From Micrococcaceae bacterium RIT 802 (GTDB taxonomy: Bacteria; Actinomycetota; Actinomycetes; Actinomycetales; Micrococcaceae): a DNA stretch of 64,000 nt. Positions 53,622 to 61,954 of the stretch are shown here, piece by piece. The DNA lies in NCBI GenBank assembly GCA_016892645.1, contig JAFEMX010000009.1:112987-176986 (forward strand). Reading direction: 5' to 3'. The position numbers and the translations under genes are program-made. The notes below the pieces were generated by a model. The model was not told where the DNA came from. It saw nothing but the letters and a program-made list of their open reading frames with translations, and did no database searches. The stretch's first letter is position 1, and the number at the start of each line of letters is the position of its first letter.

Positions 53622-53980
53622 GTGTGGGGTGTAGATGTCGAGCGAATCGAAGGGTGGCTTGACGGCCTAGATAGAGACTCTTGGGAGCAGGTTCTGGCCG
53701 CCATCGCGCTGTTGCGGGATCAAGGGCGCCAACTCGGACGACCTTTGGTGGACACCGTGACAGCCTCACGGTACAAGAACATGAAGCAGCCGCGGCCCGG
53801 TTCGTCCGGCCGATCCGAGATCCGCATCGTGTTTGCGTTCGGCCCGGAACGGCGAGCCATCATGTTGATTGCTGGCGACACGGCCACAAGGCGGGAAGCT
53901 GGAAGACCTGGTATCGAGAGGGAATTCCCCTTGCCGACGACTAGTTCGAAGAGCACGTGCGGCAACTGGAAGAGGATTGA
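53622..53980 (+). pseudogene. RelE/HigB-like toxin gene, frameshifted and with a stop
   Basis: From the GTG at 53622 the frame encodes GWLDGLDRDSWEQVLAAIALL, LGRPLVDTVTASRYKNMKQPR, GRSEIRIVFAFGPERRAIMLIAGD, the usual HigB-type toxin body. Around 53880 the frame is lost: the family ending KAGSWKTWYREGIPLADD is found in another frame, followed by TAG (53942-53944) where a glutamine codon is expected and then FEEHVRQLEED. So at least one frameshift and one nonsense change have disabled it. The intact antitoxin follows. Confidence 0.8.
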
Positions 53981-53985
53981 CCGAG

Positions 53986-54291
53986 ATGGCCTTGGATTTT
54001 GAGGAGTACCTCACCAGGCACCCTGTGGATGAGCAGCGCGTCGAGCAGCACAAGGAGCGGATGTTCGCCGAGGTCCGCGCCTACGGCCTCCGCGAACTTC
54101 GCGAGGAGGCGGGCCTCACCCAGCTTCAGCTGGCCCAGCGCATCGGCGTCGGCCAGCGGCAGGTTTCCAAGATCGAGCACGGCGATCTCGACAGCGTGAA
54201 GATCGGTACCATCCGCAACTACCTCGAGGCCGTCGGTGGCAGCCTGTCCGTCGAGTACGTCATGGGGGATCGTCGCGTCCAGGTTGCCTGA
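53986..54291 (+). CDS. XRE-family antitoxin (HigA-like)
   Basis: 101 residues. The HTH core is EEAGLTQLQLAQRIGVGQRQVSKIEHGDLDSVKIGTIRNYLEAVGG. The gene starts five bases after the end of the decayed toxin, the standard order of HigBA loci. All of it is intact, so it is an orphan antitoxin/repressor if the toxin is dead. Confidence 0.85.
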   Translation: MALDFEEYLTRHPVDEQRVEQHKERMFAEVRAYGLRELREEAGLTQLQLAQRIGVGQRQVSKIEHGDLDSVKIGTIRNYLEAVGGSLSVEYVMGDRRVQVA

Positions 54292-54371
54292 GCGGGGCCC
54301 GACGGCGGCCCCGCCTTGCCCGGGCTATCGTGGAAGCGGCAGGGGAGCCCCGCCGTCGTACACCTTCAGAC

Positions 54372-54485
54372 TTGAAGGCCCCGTCGAGCAGCCTGCCCCG
54401 CCGGCTGGCGCTGCTGGTCACGTGCATGATGTTCCTGGCGATCCTCGACGGAAACGTCCTGGTCACCGCGGTTCCGCAATCGTAG
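54372..54485 (+). pseudogene. N-terminal remnant of a DHA2-type multidrug MFS transporter
   Basis: From the TTG at 54372, SLPRRLALLVTCMMFLAILDGNVLVTAVPQ matches the first helix of 14-helix MFS drug exporters, where LDxxVxxxAxP is the signature. The frame ends at TAG 54483, just before the promoter of the next operon. Everything after helix 1 is gone, which marks the left edge of the inserted or rearranged catabolic cluster. Confidence 0.7.
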
Positions 54486-54521
54486 TTTCGCCGTTGAGCC
54501 TCAATATTGTCGAGGCAACCC

Positions 54522-54554
54522 TTGACTGAGTGAAAATCTTCATTATAGTTAACT
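54522..54554 (+). promoter_or_regulatory. promoter of the regulator gene with AGTTAACT palindrome
   Basis: TTGACT (54522-54527) and TATAGT (54544-54549) are 16 bases apart, a good sigma-A promoter. The palindrome AGTTAACT (54547-54554) overlaps the -10 element and start site, a likely operator for the adjacent XRE-cupin regulator. Confidence 0.65.
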
Positions 54555-54587
54555 GTGGTTCAGATCACTCCTGAAAGGATAACCTCC

Positions 54588-55190
54588 ATGCTCTCCTCGG
54601 ACACGCAAACCGCGGCTCCCGTCAGCGCGTTGCTTACGTCCGTGGGGCATCTCGTCCTTTCACTCCGCAAGGAAAAGGGGTGGACGCTGGCCCAGCTCTC
54701 GGAGCGATCCGGGCTGAGCCAGGCCATCGTCAGCCAGATTGAACGTGGATTGGCCAATCCGTCGTTCACCACGTTGGCGCAATTAGCACACGCATTGGGC
54801 GTCCCTGTCGGCAAGTTCTTCATCGGACAAGATGAGACGAAGTCGCCAGTGGTGCGCAAGGCGGACCGCCGAAACCTCAAGGGCGTTGCGCGCAAGTCGA
54901 TCGGCGAAGCGGCCTACGAGCTGTTGACACCCGACCTGAATGGTGCCCTCGAGGCGCACTGGATCGTCAGCCCTCCGGGGCATGACACCAGCGAGACTCC
55001 CTTCCGCCACGGCGGCGAGGAATTCGGCGTCATACTCTCCGGGAAGAAGGACATCTACCTGGACGGGCAGTGCTACACGCTGGAGGAAGGCGACTCCATC
55101 ACCTACTCCTCCGAAATCCCGCATTGGTACATCAATCGCTACGAAGAGGTATGCGTGGCGATCTGGGTAAACACGCCTCCCACCTGGTGA
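54588..55190 (+). CDS. XRE-cupin transcriptional regulator
   Basis: 200 residues. The HTH (LRKEKGWTLAQLSERSGLSQAIVSQIERGLANPSFTTLAQLAHAL) is followed by a cupin (FRHGGEEFGVILSGKKDIYLDG, YTLEEGDSITYSSEIPHWY) that senses a small molecule. The start is the ATG at 54588 with AAAGGA eight bases upstream. First gene before the transporter and the catabolic genes, on the same strand; a local regulator of this operon is likely. Confidence 0.9.
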   Translation: MLSSDTQTAAPVSALLTSVGHLVLSLRKEKGWTLAQLSERSGLSQAIVSQIERGLANPSFTTLAQLAHALGVPVGKFFIGQDETKSPVVRKADRRNLKGVARKSIGEAAYELLTPDLNGALEAHWIVSPPGHDTSETPFRHGGEEFGVILSGKKDIYLDGQCYTLEEGDSITYSSEIPHWYINRYEEVCVAIWVNTPPTW

Positions 55191-55317
55191 GGCAAGCCGG
55201 CTCGGGCCGGTCTGGACACACCCATTTCTCATCTGCCCCATAGGCCTGGCCTGTGCCGGCATCGAATCCTCGCGCCATCACGGCTCACTACGACGTGCCG
55301 TGATGACCCATACCCTA

Positions 55318-55339
55318 AAACGCCCGATGGCGGGCGTTT
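55318..55339 (+). terminator. hairpin between regulator and transporter genes
   Basis: AAACGCCCG at 55318-55326 and CGGGCGTTT at 55331-55339 pair perfectly around ATGG. It ends the regulator transcript or acts as an attenuator of the transporter, whose ribosome-binding site begins three bases later. Confidence 0.6.
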
Positions 55340-55353
55340 GCGAAGGACAAGAA

Positions 55354-56664
55354 ATGATAGACGCTCCACTGGTCGACGATTCCCCCATCGTTGGCAAGAA
55401 GCAGCCGCTGCCCCGAGCAGCTCGTAAGGGGCTGCTGGCCCTCGGGTTGGGCAACGCCCTCGAATGGTACGACTGGATGGTCTTCGGGCTGCTGTCGGCC
55501 TTCATCGGACCGAAATTCTTCCCCTCCGAGGAACCCCTCTCCGCGACGCTGGACGCCCTTGCCGTCTTTGCCGTCGGCTTCGCCTTCCGCCCCTTGGGCG
55601 GGATCTTGTTGGGCACACTGGCCGATCGCCTGGGACGACGCCGCATCATGTTGCTCTCCATCTTGATGATGGCCGGCACAACCCTGGTCATCGCACTGTG
55701 CCCGACCTACGACGAGATCGGCATTCTCGCCGGTGTCATCCTCATTGCGTGCCGGATCGTCCAGGGCATCTCCACCGGCGTCGAGGCTCCGCTCTCTACG
55801 ACACACGCAGTCGAGCTGGTGCCCGAAGGCCGTGAGGGCCTGGTCGCCGGTGTCATGGGCTTCTACGTCAACATCGGCATCCTCCTCGCATCATTGGTCA
55901 GCTTCCTCTCCAGCCTCATGCTCGGCGGTGCCGTCATGTCCGACTGGGGCTGGAGGGTCCCCTTCATCATCGGTGCCGTGTTCGGGTTTGTCGTGGTCTA
56001 CTTGCGGCGTTCGCTGCCCGAAACCATGAAGCCCGAGGAACTAGCCGCCAACACCAGCACCACCCAAGTCTGGCAGGGCGTACGCAAACATTGGCTCGGG
56101 GTACTCGCCATCATCTTCGTCGTGGGTGCCGCACAGGCCTACAACTACGCGTGGAACGTCGGGTTGCCCAGCGCAGCCCGTGGGGCCTTCAAGGAGGACC
56201 CGACCGCCGTCTTTGCCCTGACCACGGTGCTGGGTGCCATCCTCGTCGTCGGCAGCTGGATCATCGGCAAACTCGTCGACGGCCGACCGATGTCCCGATG
56301 GTTCCTGATCACCCGCGCACTGGCCATTCCGTCAGTTTTCCTCATGCTCTTCTACCGCGAGCCGGGGCTGGGCGGTTTCGCGGTTGTCCTCCTAGGCGGA
56401 TCGATCGTCCTGGTGCTGAACATGACGCTCTACAACGTGGTCAGCACCTCGCTGATGCCCAAGCATTGCCGCGGCACCGGCGTTTCCCTGGGGTACGGGA
56501 TCGGCGTCGCCCTCTTCGGAGGGACCGCGTCCTACCTGTTGGTCTGGCTTCAGTCCATCAACGCCAGCTGGATCTTCCCCGTGTACGTGGCCGTCCTGTC
56601 GGTTCTCAGCATCATCTTCTATATTCTCGCCCGCCGCCGCAGCGGCCTCTTCGTCGGAAAGTAG
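55354..56664 (+). CDS. MHS-type MFS transporter of the catabolic cluster
   Basis: 436 residues with 12 helices; GNALEWYDWMVFGLLSAF, DRLGRRRIMLL and the central GISTGVEAPLSTTHAVELVP are family features. AAGGAC lies six bases before the ATG at 55354. It precedes the FAD oxidoreductase by nine bases, so the operon imports its own substrate, most likely a carboxylic acid that the CoA-transferase later activates (inference). Confidence 0.88.
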   Translation: MIDAPLVDDSPIVGKKQPLPRAARKGLLALGLGNALEWYDWMVFGLLSAFIGPKFFPSEEPLSATLDALAVFAVGFAFRPLGGILLGTLADRLGRRRIMLLSILMMAGTTLVIALCPTYDEIGILAGVILIACRIVQGISTGVEAPLSTTHAVELVPEGREGLVAGVMGFYVNIGILLASLVSFLSSLMLGGAVMSDWGWRVPFIIGAVFGFVVVYLRRSLPETMKPEELAANTSTTQVWQGVRKHWLGVLAIIFVVGAAQAYNYAWNVGLPSAARGAFKEDPTAVFALTTVLGAILVVGSWIIGKLVDGRPMSRWFLITRALAIPSVFLMLFYREPGLGGFAVVLLGGSIVLVLNMTLYNVVSTSLMPKHCRGTGVSLGYGIGVALFGGTASYLLVWLQSINASWIFPVYVAVLSVLSIIFYILARRRSGLFVGK

Positions 56665-56673
56665 GGACCAACC

Positions 56674-58038
56674 ATGCAACAGCTCGATCTTCGCACCACC
56701 ACCGAGGACCTCAAGGCCCCAGTCGTCTCCCGCTCGAACGTCCTGGTCGTCGGAGGTGGTCCCGCCGGCGTCGCGGCCGCGGTGACCGCCGCCCGGTCCG
56801 GTGCCAGCGTCACCCTGCTCGAACGCTACTCCGCACTCGGTGGACTGGCTTCGGGCGGCATGGTCCTCGTGCTGGACGACATGATCAACGGCCAGGAAAT
56901 CACGGTCACCGGCATCGTCAGCGAGTACGTCGAACGGCTAGAACGCATCGGACTCGCCGTCGTCCCCCCAGCTGGGGACCGTCACGCGTCGACCGACATG
57001 TGGAACAAGTGGGGACGGTTCGGCACCTTCGACTTCCACACCCATACCACCCCCAAGCCCATTTGCTACGCCGCCGCCTTCGACCCCGATGGCTGGAAGC
57101 GCGTCTCCAATGACCTGGTGAGGGAAGCCGGCGTCAACCTGCGGCTCCACTCCTGGTTCTCACGCCCGATCGTCGACGACGGCGTCGTCAAGGGCGCCAT
57201 CTGCGAAACCAAATCCGGCCCGCAGGCCTTCATGGCCGACGTCGTCATCGATACCACCGGCGATATCGATGTCGCATCGCGTGCCGGTGCCTCCTACGCC
57301 CACGATTCCTACCTCACGACGCTGGTCTTCCGGCTCGGGGGCGTGGATACCCGAGCCGCAGAGGAGTTCGAGCAGGAGAACCCGCGCGAAGCACGGGCCA
57401 TCAACCGCAAGGTCAAGCGACTTCTCGGTGGTGCCTGGGAACTCTGGTGGTTGAAGACCCCGATCGAGGGGGTCGTTTGGTGCAATGCCCCGCACATGAC
57501 CGGGTATGACGGGGTCGACCCCGCGGATATGACGGCGGCGGAGTTCGCCGCGCGGGACCACATCACCGAAGCTGTCGATTACGTTCGCGAGAACCTTCCT
57601 GGCTTCGAACGTGCCTACATGGTCGATGTGGCACCGCAAATGGGCGTGCGCCAGACCCGCCTGCTGCAGGGCGAATACGTGATGACGAAGGATGATGTCA
57701 CCACCCGACGGCACTTCGCCGACACCGTGGCCCGCGGCCGCGACTATTACTACCCGTACCGATCCCTGCTGCCCCGCGAGGTGGACCAGTTGCTCGTCGC
57801 CGGCCGCCACTATTCGGCGACTCCCGAGGCGCAGAAAATGTCGCGGGAAATCCCACCCTGCATGGCCATGGGGCAGGCAGTGGGCGTCGCCGCGGCACTC
57901 GCGGTCGAGCAGGGCATCACTGTTCGAGACGTTTCGCCGTTGGATATCCAGTCCGGCATGCGACGGCACCATGCCGACCCGGGCGACATTCCCTCCCAGA
58001 ACGCAAGCATCGACGCGAAAGAGACGGTAGGAGCATGA
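56674..58038 (+). CDS. FAD-dependent oxidoreductase (FAD_oxidored family)
   Basis: 454 residues. The N-terminal Rossmann VLVVGGGPAGVAAAVTAARSGASVTLLER binds FAD; VVIDTTGDIDVASRAGA and LLPREVDQLLVAGRHYS are later FAD-contact motifs. The family oxidises or reduces diverse acids, quinones or lipids. It overlaps the CoA-transferase gene by four bases. The ferredoxin at the end of the operon may accept its electrons; that is inference. Confidence 0.85.
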   Translation: MQQLDLRTTTEDLKAPVVSRSNVLVVGGGPAGVAAAVTAARSGASVTLLERYSALGGLASGGMVLVLDDMINGQEITVTGIVSEYVERLERIGLAVVPPAGDRHASTDMWNKWGRFGTFDFHTHTTPKPICYAAAFDPDGWKRVSNDLVREAGVNLRLHSWFSRPIVDDGVVKGAICETKSGPQAFMADVVIDTTGDIDVASRAGASYAHDSYLTTLVFRLGGVDTRAAEEFEQENPREARAINRKVKRLLGGAWELWWLKTPIEGVVWCNAPHMTGYDGVDPADMTAAEFAARDHITEAVDYVRENLPGFERAYMVDVAPQMGVRQTRLLQGEYVMTKDDVTTRRHFADTVARGRDYYYPYRSLLPREVDQLLVAGRHYSATPEAQKMSREIPPCMAMGQAVGVAAALAVEQGITVRDVSPLDIQSGMRRHHADPGDIPSQNASIDAKETVGA

Positions 58039-59297
58039 GCATGACCGTGCAGGAACAAGCCACGACGGCCCCAGGCCACCATCCAGCTGACAGGACTCTC
58101 GGGGCTGGACCCGGGCCCGCAGCGCCCTTGGACGGCATCAAAGTCGTCGACTTCACCCAAGTCTTCATGGGCCCCAGCTGCACGCAGTTGCTGGGCGACT
58201 ACGGAGCAGACGTCGTCAAGATCGAACGGCCGGGCTCGGGGGATATCTCCCGGAACTCCTTCCCGGATCCAGATGGACAAGACAACCCGATTTTTCTGTC
58301 CATCAACCGCAACAAGCGTTCCATATCAGTGGACACCCGTACCGATGAAGGGCGCAGCGTACTGCTGCGCATGATGCGGGATGCGGACGTCGTCGTCAGC
58401 AATTTCCGGTCCGGTGTCATGGAGCGAATGGGGTTTGGGTACGACGAACTCTCCAAAGTGAACCCCTCGTTGATCTGGGCGTCGGGAACCGGATTCGGCG
58501 ATACCGGTCCCTATGCGGCAAAGGGCGGGCAGGATGCGATCGCCCAGGCATATTCCGGCGTCATGTGGCGCCGGAACTCCGACGACATCGAACCCGCCAT
58601 CTATCCGACGACACTGTGCGACTACACCACGGGCATGCATCTCCTCCAAGGAATTTTGCTGGCTCTGCGCACCCGTGAGACGACTGGCGTCGGGCAGAAG
58701 GTTGAAGTGACCATGTACGACTCCATGCTTCACATGCAGATGCAGGAGGCCTGCATGGAACTCAACCGTGGATACGAGGTGAACTGGGGGGCCATGCCAC
58801 TCAGCGGCGTCTTCACCACCACCGATGGCGCGGTGTGCATGGTCGGGGGATTCACCAAGGACCCGTTGCACCACATCTCCCTCGCGCTGGAACTTGACGT
58901 GGACTTGTCCACCGATCCGGACTACGCGACCTTGGAGCTGCAATTCGAGAACAAGGGCGCGCTTCAAGACATCTTCCGCCGGCGTATTGCCGCCAACACC
59001 ACCGCCTATTGGACGAAGCGGCTCGAGGACCACGGAGTCCTTAATGCGCCGGTCCACACGCTGGCCCAGGCGCTCGCAGATGAACAGACCACGGCCAACA
59101 ACATGGTCGTCGAGACCGAGCATCCGACCGCCGGGCGGGTCAAGATGCTCAACGCCCCCATTCGGCTCTCCGCCACCCCGCCGGTTGTCCGCCGTCCAGC
59201 GCCGAGGCTGGGCGAGCACAACGTCGAGGTCCTGCTGGAAAACGGGTACGACGAGGACACGATCCGGAACCTCCAAGAGCTGGGGGTGCTGCGATGA
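58035..59297 (+). CDS. class III (CaiB/BaiF) CoA-transferase
   Basis: 420 residues. LDGIKVVDFTQVFMGPSCTQLLGDYGADVVKIERPG is the N-terminal family signature, and the catalytic aspartate lies in GGQDAIAQAYSG near residue 170. These enzymes move CoA between carboxylic acids, giving the pathway its activated intermediate. ATGA overlap with both neighbours shows tight coupling. Substrate is unknown. Confidence 0.92.
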   Translation: MSMTVQEQATTAPGHHPADRTLGAGPGPAAPLDGIKVVDFTQVFMGPSCTQLLGDYGADVVKIERPGSGDISRNSFPDPDGQDNPIFLSINRNKRSISVDTRTDEGRSVLLRMMRDADVVVSNFRSGVMERMGFGYDELSKVNPSLIWASGTGFGDTGPYAAKGGQDAIAQAYSGVMWRRNSDDIEPAIYPTTLCDYTTGMHLLQGILLALRTRETTGVGQKVEVTMYDSMLHMQMQEACMELNRGYEVNWGAMPLSGVFTTTDGAVCMVGGFTKDPLHHISLALELDVDLSTDPDYATLELQFENKGALQDIFRRRIAANTTAYWTKRLEDHGVLNAPVHTLAQALADEQTTANNMVVETEHPTAGRVKMLNAPIRLSATPPVVRRPAPRLGEHNVEVLLENGYDEDTIRNLQELGVLR

Positions 59298-60124
59298 GCA
59301 CCACCACCGTGGATCGCGGCGGCCAGCAGCCGACGCCTGTGGGGTCCGGCGTGCGGATGGAGGTCGAAAACCACGTGGCTACCGTGGTCATCGATCGGCC
59401 CCAGGTGCTGAATGCCGTTGACAACGCCACGCATCACGAGCTGAACCGGGTCTGGGAACAGATCGAGGCCGACGCGGATGTCCGCGTCGTCGTGGTCACC
59501 GGCGCGGGGGACCGGGCCTTCTGTGTCGGCGCGGATATGACCGCCACGGCCGTGGAGAAGACCGGGTTGCAGTATTGGGCAGATTTGGATCCCAACGGGT
59601 TCGGCGGATTGAGCCTGAGGACCACGCTTGACGTTCCGGTTGTTGCCCGCGTGAACGGGTACGCCCTCGGCGGCGGGATGGAGATGGTCCTCGGTGCCGA
59701 CATCGTGGTGGCATCTGAATCCGCACGATTCGGTTTGACGGAACCGCGGGTCGGAAGGCTGGCCTTGGATGGAGGAATCCACCAGCTGGTGCGCCGCATT
59801 CCCCACACGCAGGCCATGGGGATGCTCCTGACCGGGCGCAAGGCAACCGCTGCGGAGATGCGCGAGATGGGTCTGGTCAATGAAGTTGCCCCGGCCGAAC
59901 GGCTCGATGATGCAGTCCAGGGATGGGTGGACCAGATTCTCGCCTGCGCCCCGACCTCTGTGCGGGCCGTCAAGCAGATGATCACCCGTACCGCGCACCT
60001 CAGTGCCCACGAGGCCCGTGGGCTGCAACTACCCGCCCTCATGGCGGCCCTCGACAGCCAGGATTCCCGGGAAGGCGTCCTCGCCTTCCAGGAAAAGCGG
60101 GCTCCCGTTTGGCCCGGCCGATAG
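59294..60124 (+). CDS. enoyl-CoA hydratase/isomerase
   Basis: 276 residues of the crotonase fold. The oxyanion hole is AFCVGADMTAT near 75 and NGYALGGGMEMVLGADI near 120; the second acidic stretch RFGLTEPRVGRLALDGG is the catalytic region. It would hydrate or isomerise an enoyl-CoA made from the CoA-transferase product. A non-hydratase crotonase chemistry is possible. Confidence 0.92.
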   Translation: MSTTTVDRGGQQPTPVGSGVRMEVENHVATVVIDRPQVLNAVDNATHHELNRVWEQIEADADVRVVVVTGAGDRAFCVGADMTATAVEKTGLQYWADLDPNGFGGLSLRTTLDVPVVARVNGYALGGGMEMVLGADIVVASESARFGLTEPRVGRLALDGGIHQLVRRIPHTQAMGMLLTGRKATAAEMREMGLVNEVAPAERLDDAVQGWVDQILACAPTSVRAVKQMITRTAHLSAHEARGLQLPALMAALDSQDSREGVLAFQEKRAPVWPGR

Positions 60125-60180
60125 TCGGCGGCCCCTCCGGCCACGAGTCTCCGGGAAACCTCCGACACGAAAGGTATGCA

Positions 60181-61161
60181 ATGAAGAATTTCGACACCAG
60201 CGCCGCTGCTCATGGGCGCCGGCTCCTGGCAGATGGAGTCTGGGGCGTGGTGGCCACGCCCTTCCACGACAGCTCCTTGGACGTGGACGCCGTCAGCCTG
60301 GCCCGACTGGCCGGACAGTACGAAGCGATCGGGGCCACCGGGCTGACCGTGCTGGGTGTGTTCGGCGAAGCCGCCTCGCTGACTGCAGCCGAACGGGAAA
60401 ACGTCCTGGAAGTGGTCGCCGATTCCTGCGCGCTGCCACTGGTCGTGGGCATCACCGCCCTGGCCACCCGGCCGGCCATCGAGGAGGCCCGAGCCGCGCA
60501 CCACGTGCTTGGCGACCGGCTTGCAGCAGTGATGATCCAGGTCAACAGTGCCGACCCTGACATCGTCACTTCGCACCTCCAAGCCATCCACCGGGCGACG
60601 GGAACCGACATCGTGCTGCAGGACTACCCGGTGGCAAGCGGCGTCTCCATCGGGATCGGGAACCTGGCTCGAGTGGTCCGCAACTGCACTTTCGTCAGTG
60701 CCGTGAAGGCCGAGGCTCCACCGACGCCCACCGCCATAGCACAGCTGACAGAAGCCGTGGACGTGGCGGTTTTCGGCGGACTGGGTGGTCAGGGTCTCCT
60801 CGACGAGCTCCTTGCCGGGTCCGCGGGGGCGATGACGGGTTTCTCGTATCCGGAAGCCCTCGTCGATTGCGTGCGTGCGTGGCGCTCCGAGGGCGAAACC
60901 GCCGCCCGGGCAGCGTTGCAGCCGTACCTGCCCTTGGTGAACTTCGAGCAGCAGCCACGTATTGCCCTGGCCATCCGCAAGGAGTGTCTGAAGTCTCGCG
61001 GCCTGATCGAGGACTCCGGCGTCCGGGCCCCGGCCCCTGCATTTCCTCAGGAACTGCGGGGCATGCTGGAGGTGCATATGCGCCATGCGGAAAGGGCCCT
61101 CGCGCAAACAAGTGCGGGGACGGGCACCGCGGACAGCGCGCGCACGGTAGGAGTTCGCTGA
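60181..61161 (+). CDS. DapA/NanA-family (DHDPS superfamily) lyase
   Basis: 326 residues of the class I aldolase family: GVWGVVATPF at the start, LGVFGEAASLTAAERENVL, QDYPVAS, and the Schiff-base lysine in FVSAVKAEAPPTP near residue 180. It is longer than DapA (about 292), with an extra tail. These enzymes cleave or condense pyruvate-type compounds, so in a catabolic operon it probably releases pyruvate plus an aldehyde for the ALDH. AAAGG precedes the ATG at 60181. Not a lysine biosynthesis gene by context. Confidence 0.88.
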   Translation: MKNFDTSAAAHGRRLLADGVWGVVATPFHDSSLDVDAVSLARLAGQYEAIGATGLTVLGVFGEAASLTAAERENVLEVVADSCALPLVVGITALATRPAIEEARAAHHVLGDRLAAVMIQVNSADPDIVTSHLQAIHRATGTDIVLQDYPVASGVSIGIGNLARVVRNCTFVSAVKAEAPPTPTAIAQLTEAVDVAVFGGLGGQGLLDELLAGSAGAMTGFSYPEALVDCVRAWRSEGETAARAALQPYLPLVNFEQQPRIALAIRKECLKSRGLIEDSGVRAPAPAFPQELRGMLEVHMRHAERALAQTSAGTGTADSARTVGVR

Positions 61162-61934
61162 TGGATCTGGAACTCGCCGGTCGCACCGCCTTCGTCGCTG
61201 CATCTACCAGCGGCTTGGGCCGGGCCGTCGCCACCGCGCTGGCCGCAGAAGGCGCGAACGTGGTCATTACCGGACGCCGCAAGAAGCTGGCGGAGTCGAT
61301 CGCCGGCTCCCTGCCCAGCGCGGTCGGCATCGGCGCGGACCTCACCACCTCGGATGGCAGGGACCTGGCGATACGCCGTGCCCGGGAGGCCTTCGGGAAC
61401 ATCGACATCGTGGTCCTCAACGGCCCCGGCCCCCAGCCCAAGGCAGCGGCCGCACTGGAGGCGGACGAACTGGCCAGTTCCTTCGATTCGATCCTTGCCC
61501 CTGCCCATGCGCTGGTCGCAGCGACATTGCCGGGCATGCGTGAACGCCGCTGGGGACGCATCCTTGCCCTCGGATCCAGCGGAGTCGTCGCTCCGCTGCC
61601 CAACCTCGCGTTGTCCAATACCGGACGAGCCGCCCTCGCCGGCTACCTGAAGACCCTCGCAGGTGAGGTCGCGTTGGATGAGGTCACGGTCAACATGCTG
61701 TTGCCGGGGCGCATCGCGACCGACCGCGTGGCCGAACTCGATATCGCCACCGCCAAACGTCGGGGCATCAGCGTCGAACAGGCGGTGCTGGACTCGCGTA
61801 AGACCATTCCGGCCCGCCGTTACGGCGAACCGAGCGAATTCGCGGCAGCGGCCGCCTTCCTCTGCTCGGGCCCCGCCTCATACATCACCGGCGTCGCACT
61901 CAGGTGCGACGGCGGACTCATACGCAGCCTCTAG
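61161..61934 (+). CDS. SDR-family oxidoreductase with atypical active site
   Basis: 257 residues. The cofactor motif AASTSGLGRAVATALAAEG and a C-terminal ITGVALRCDGG are normal, and the catalytic serine is in LALGSSGVVAP. However, the YxxxK tetrad is replaced by LSNTGRAALAGYLK: there is no tyrosine at the usual place. The related group with LSNxxR is known among bacterial SDRs, but its chemistry is unclear. TGATG overlap with the lyase gene. Substrate unknown. Confidence 0.85.
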   Translation: MDLELAGRTAFVAASTSGLGRAVATALAAEGANVVITGRRKKLAESIAGSLPSAVGIGADLTTSDGRDLAIRRAREAFGNIDIVVLNGPGPQPKAAAALEADELASSFDSILAPAHALVAATLPGMRERRWGRILALGSSGVVAPLPNLALSNTGRAALAGYLKTLAGEVALDEVTVNMLLPGRIATDRVAELDIATAKRRGISVEQAVLDSRKTIPARRYGEPSEFAAAAAFLCSGPASYITGVALRCDGGLIRSL

Positions 61935-61954
61935 ACCCTTAGGAGTACCCCATC

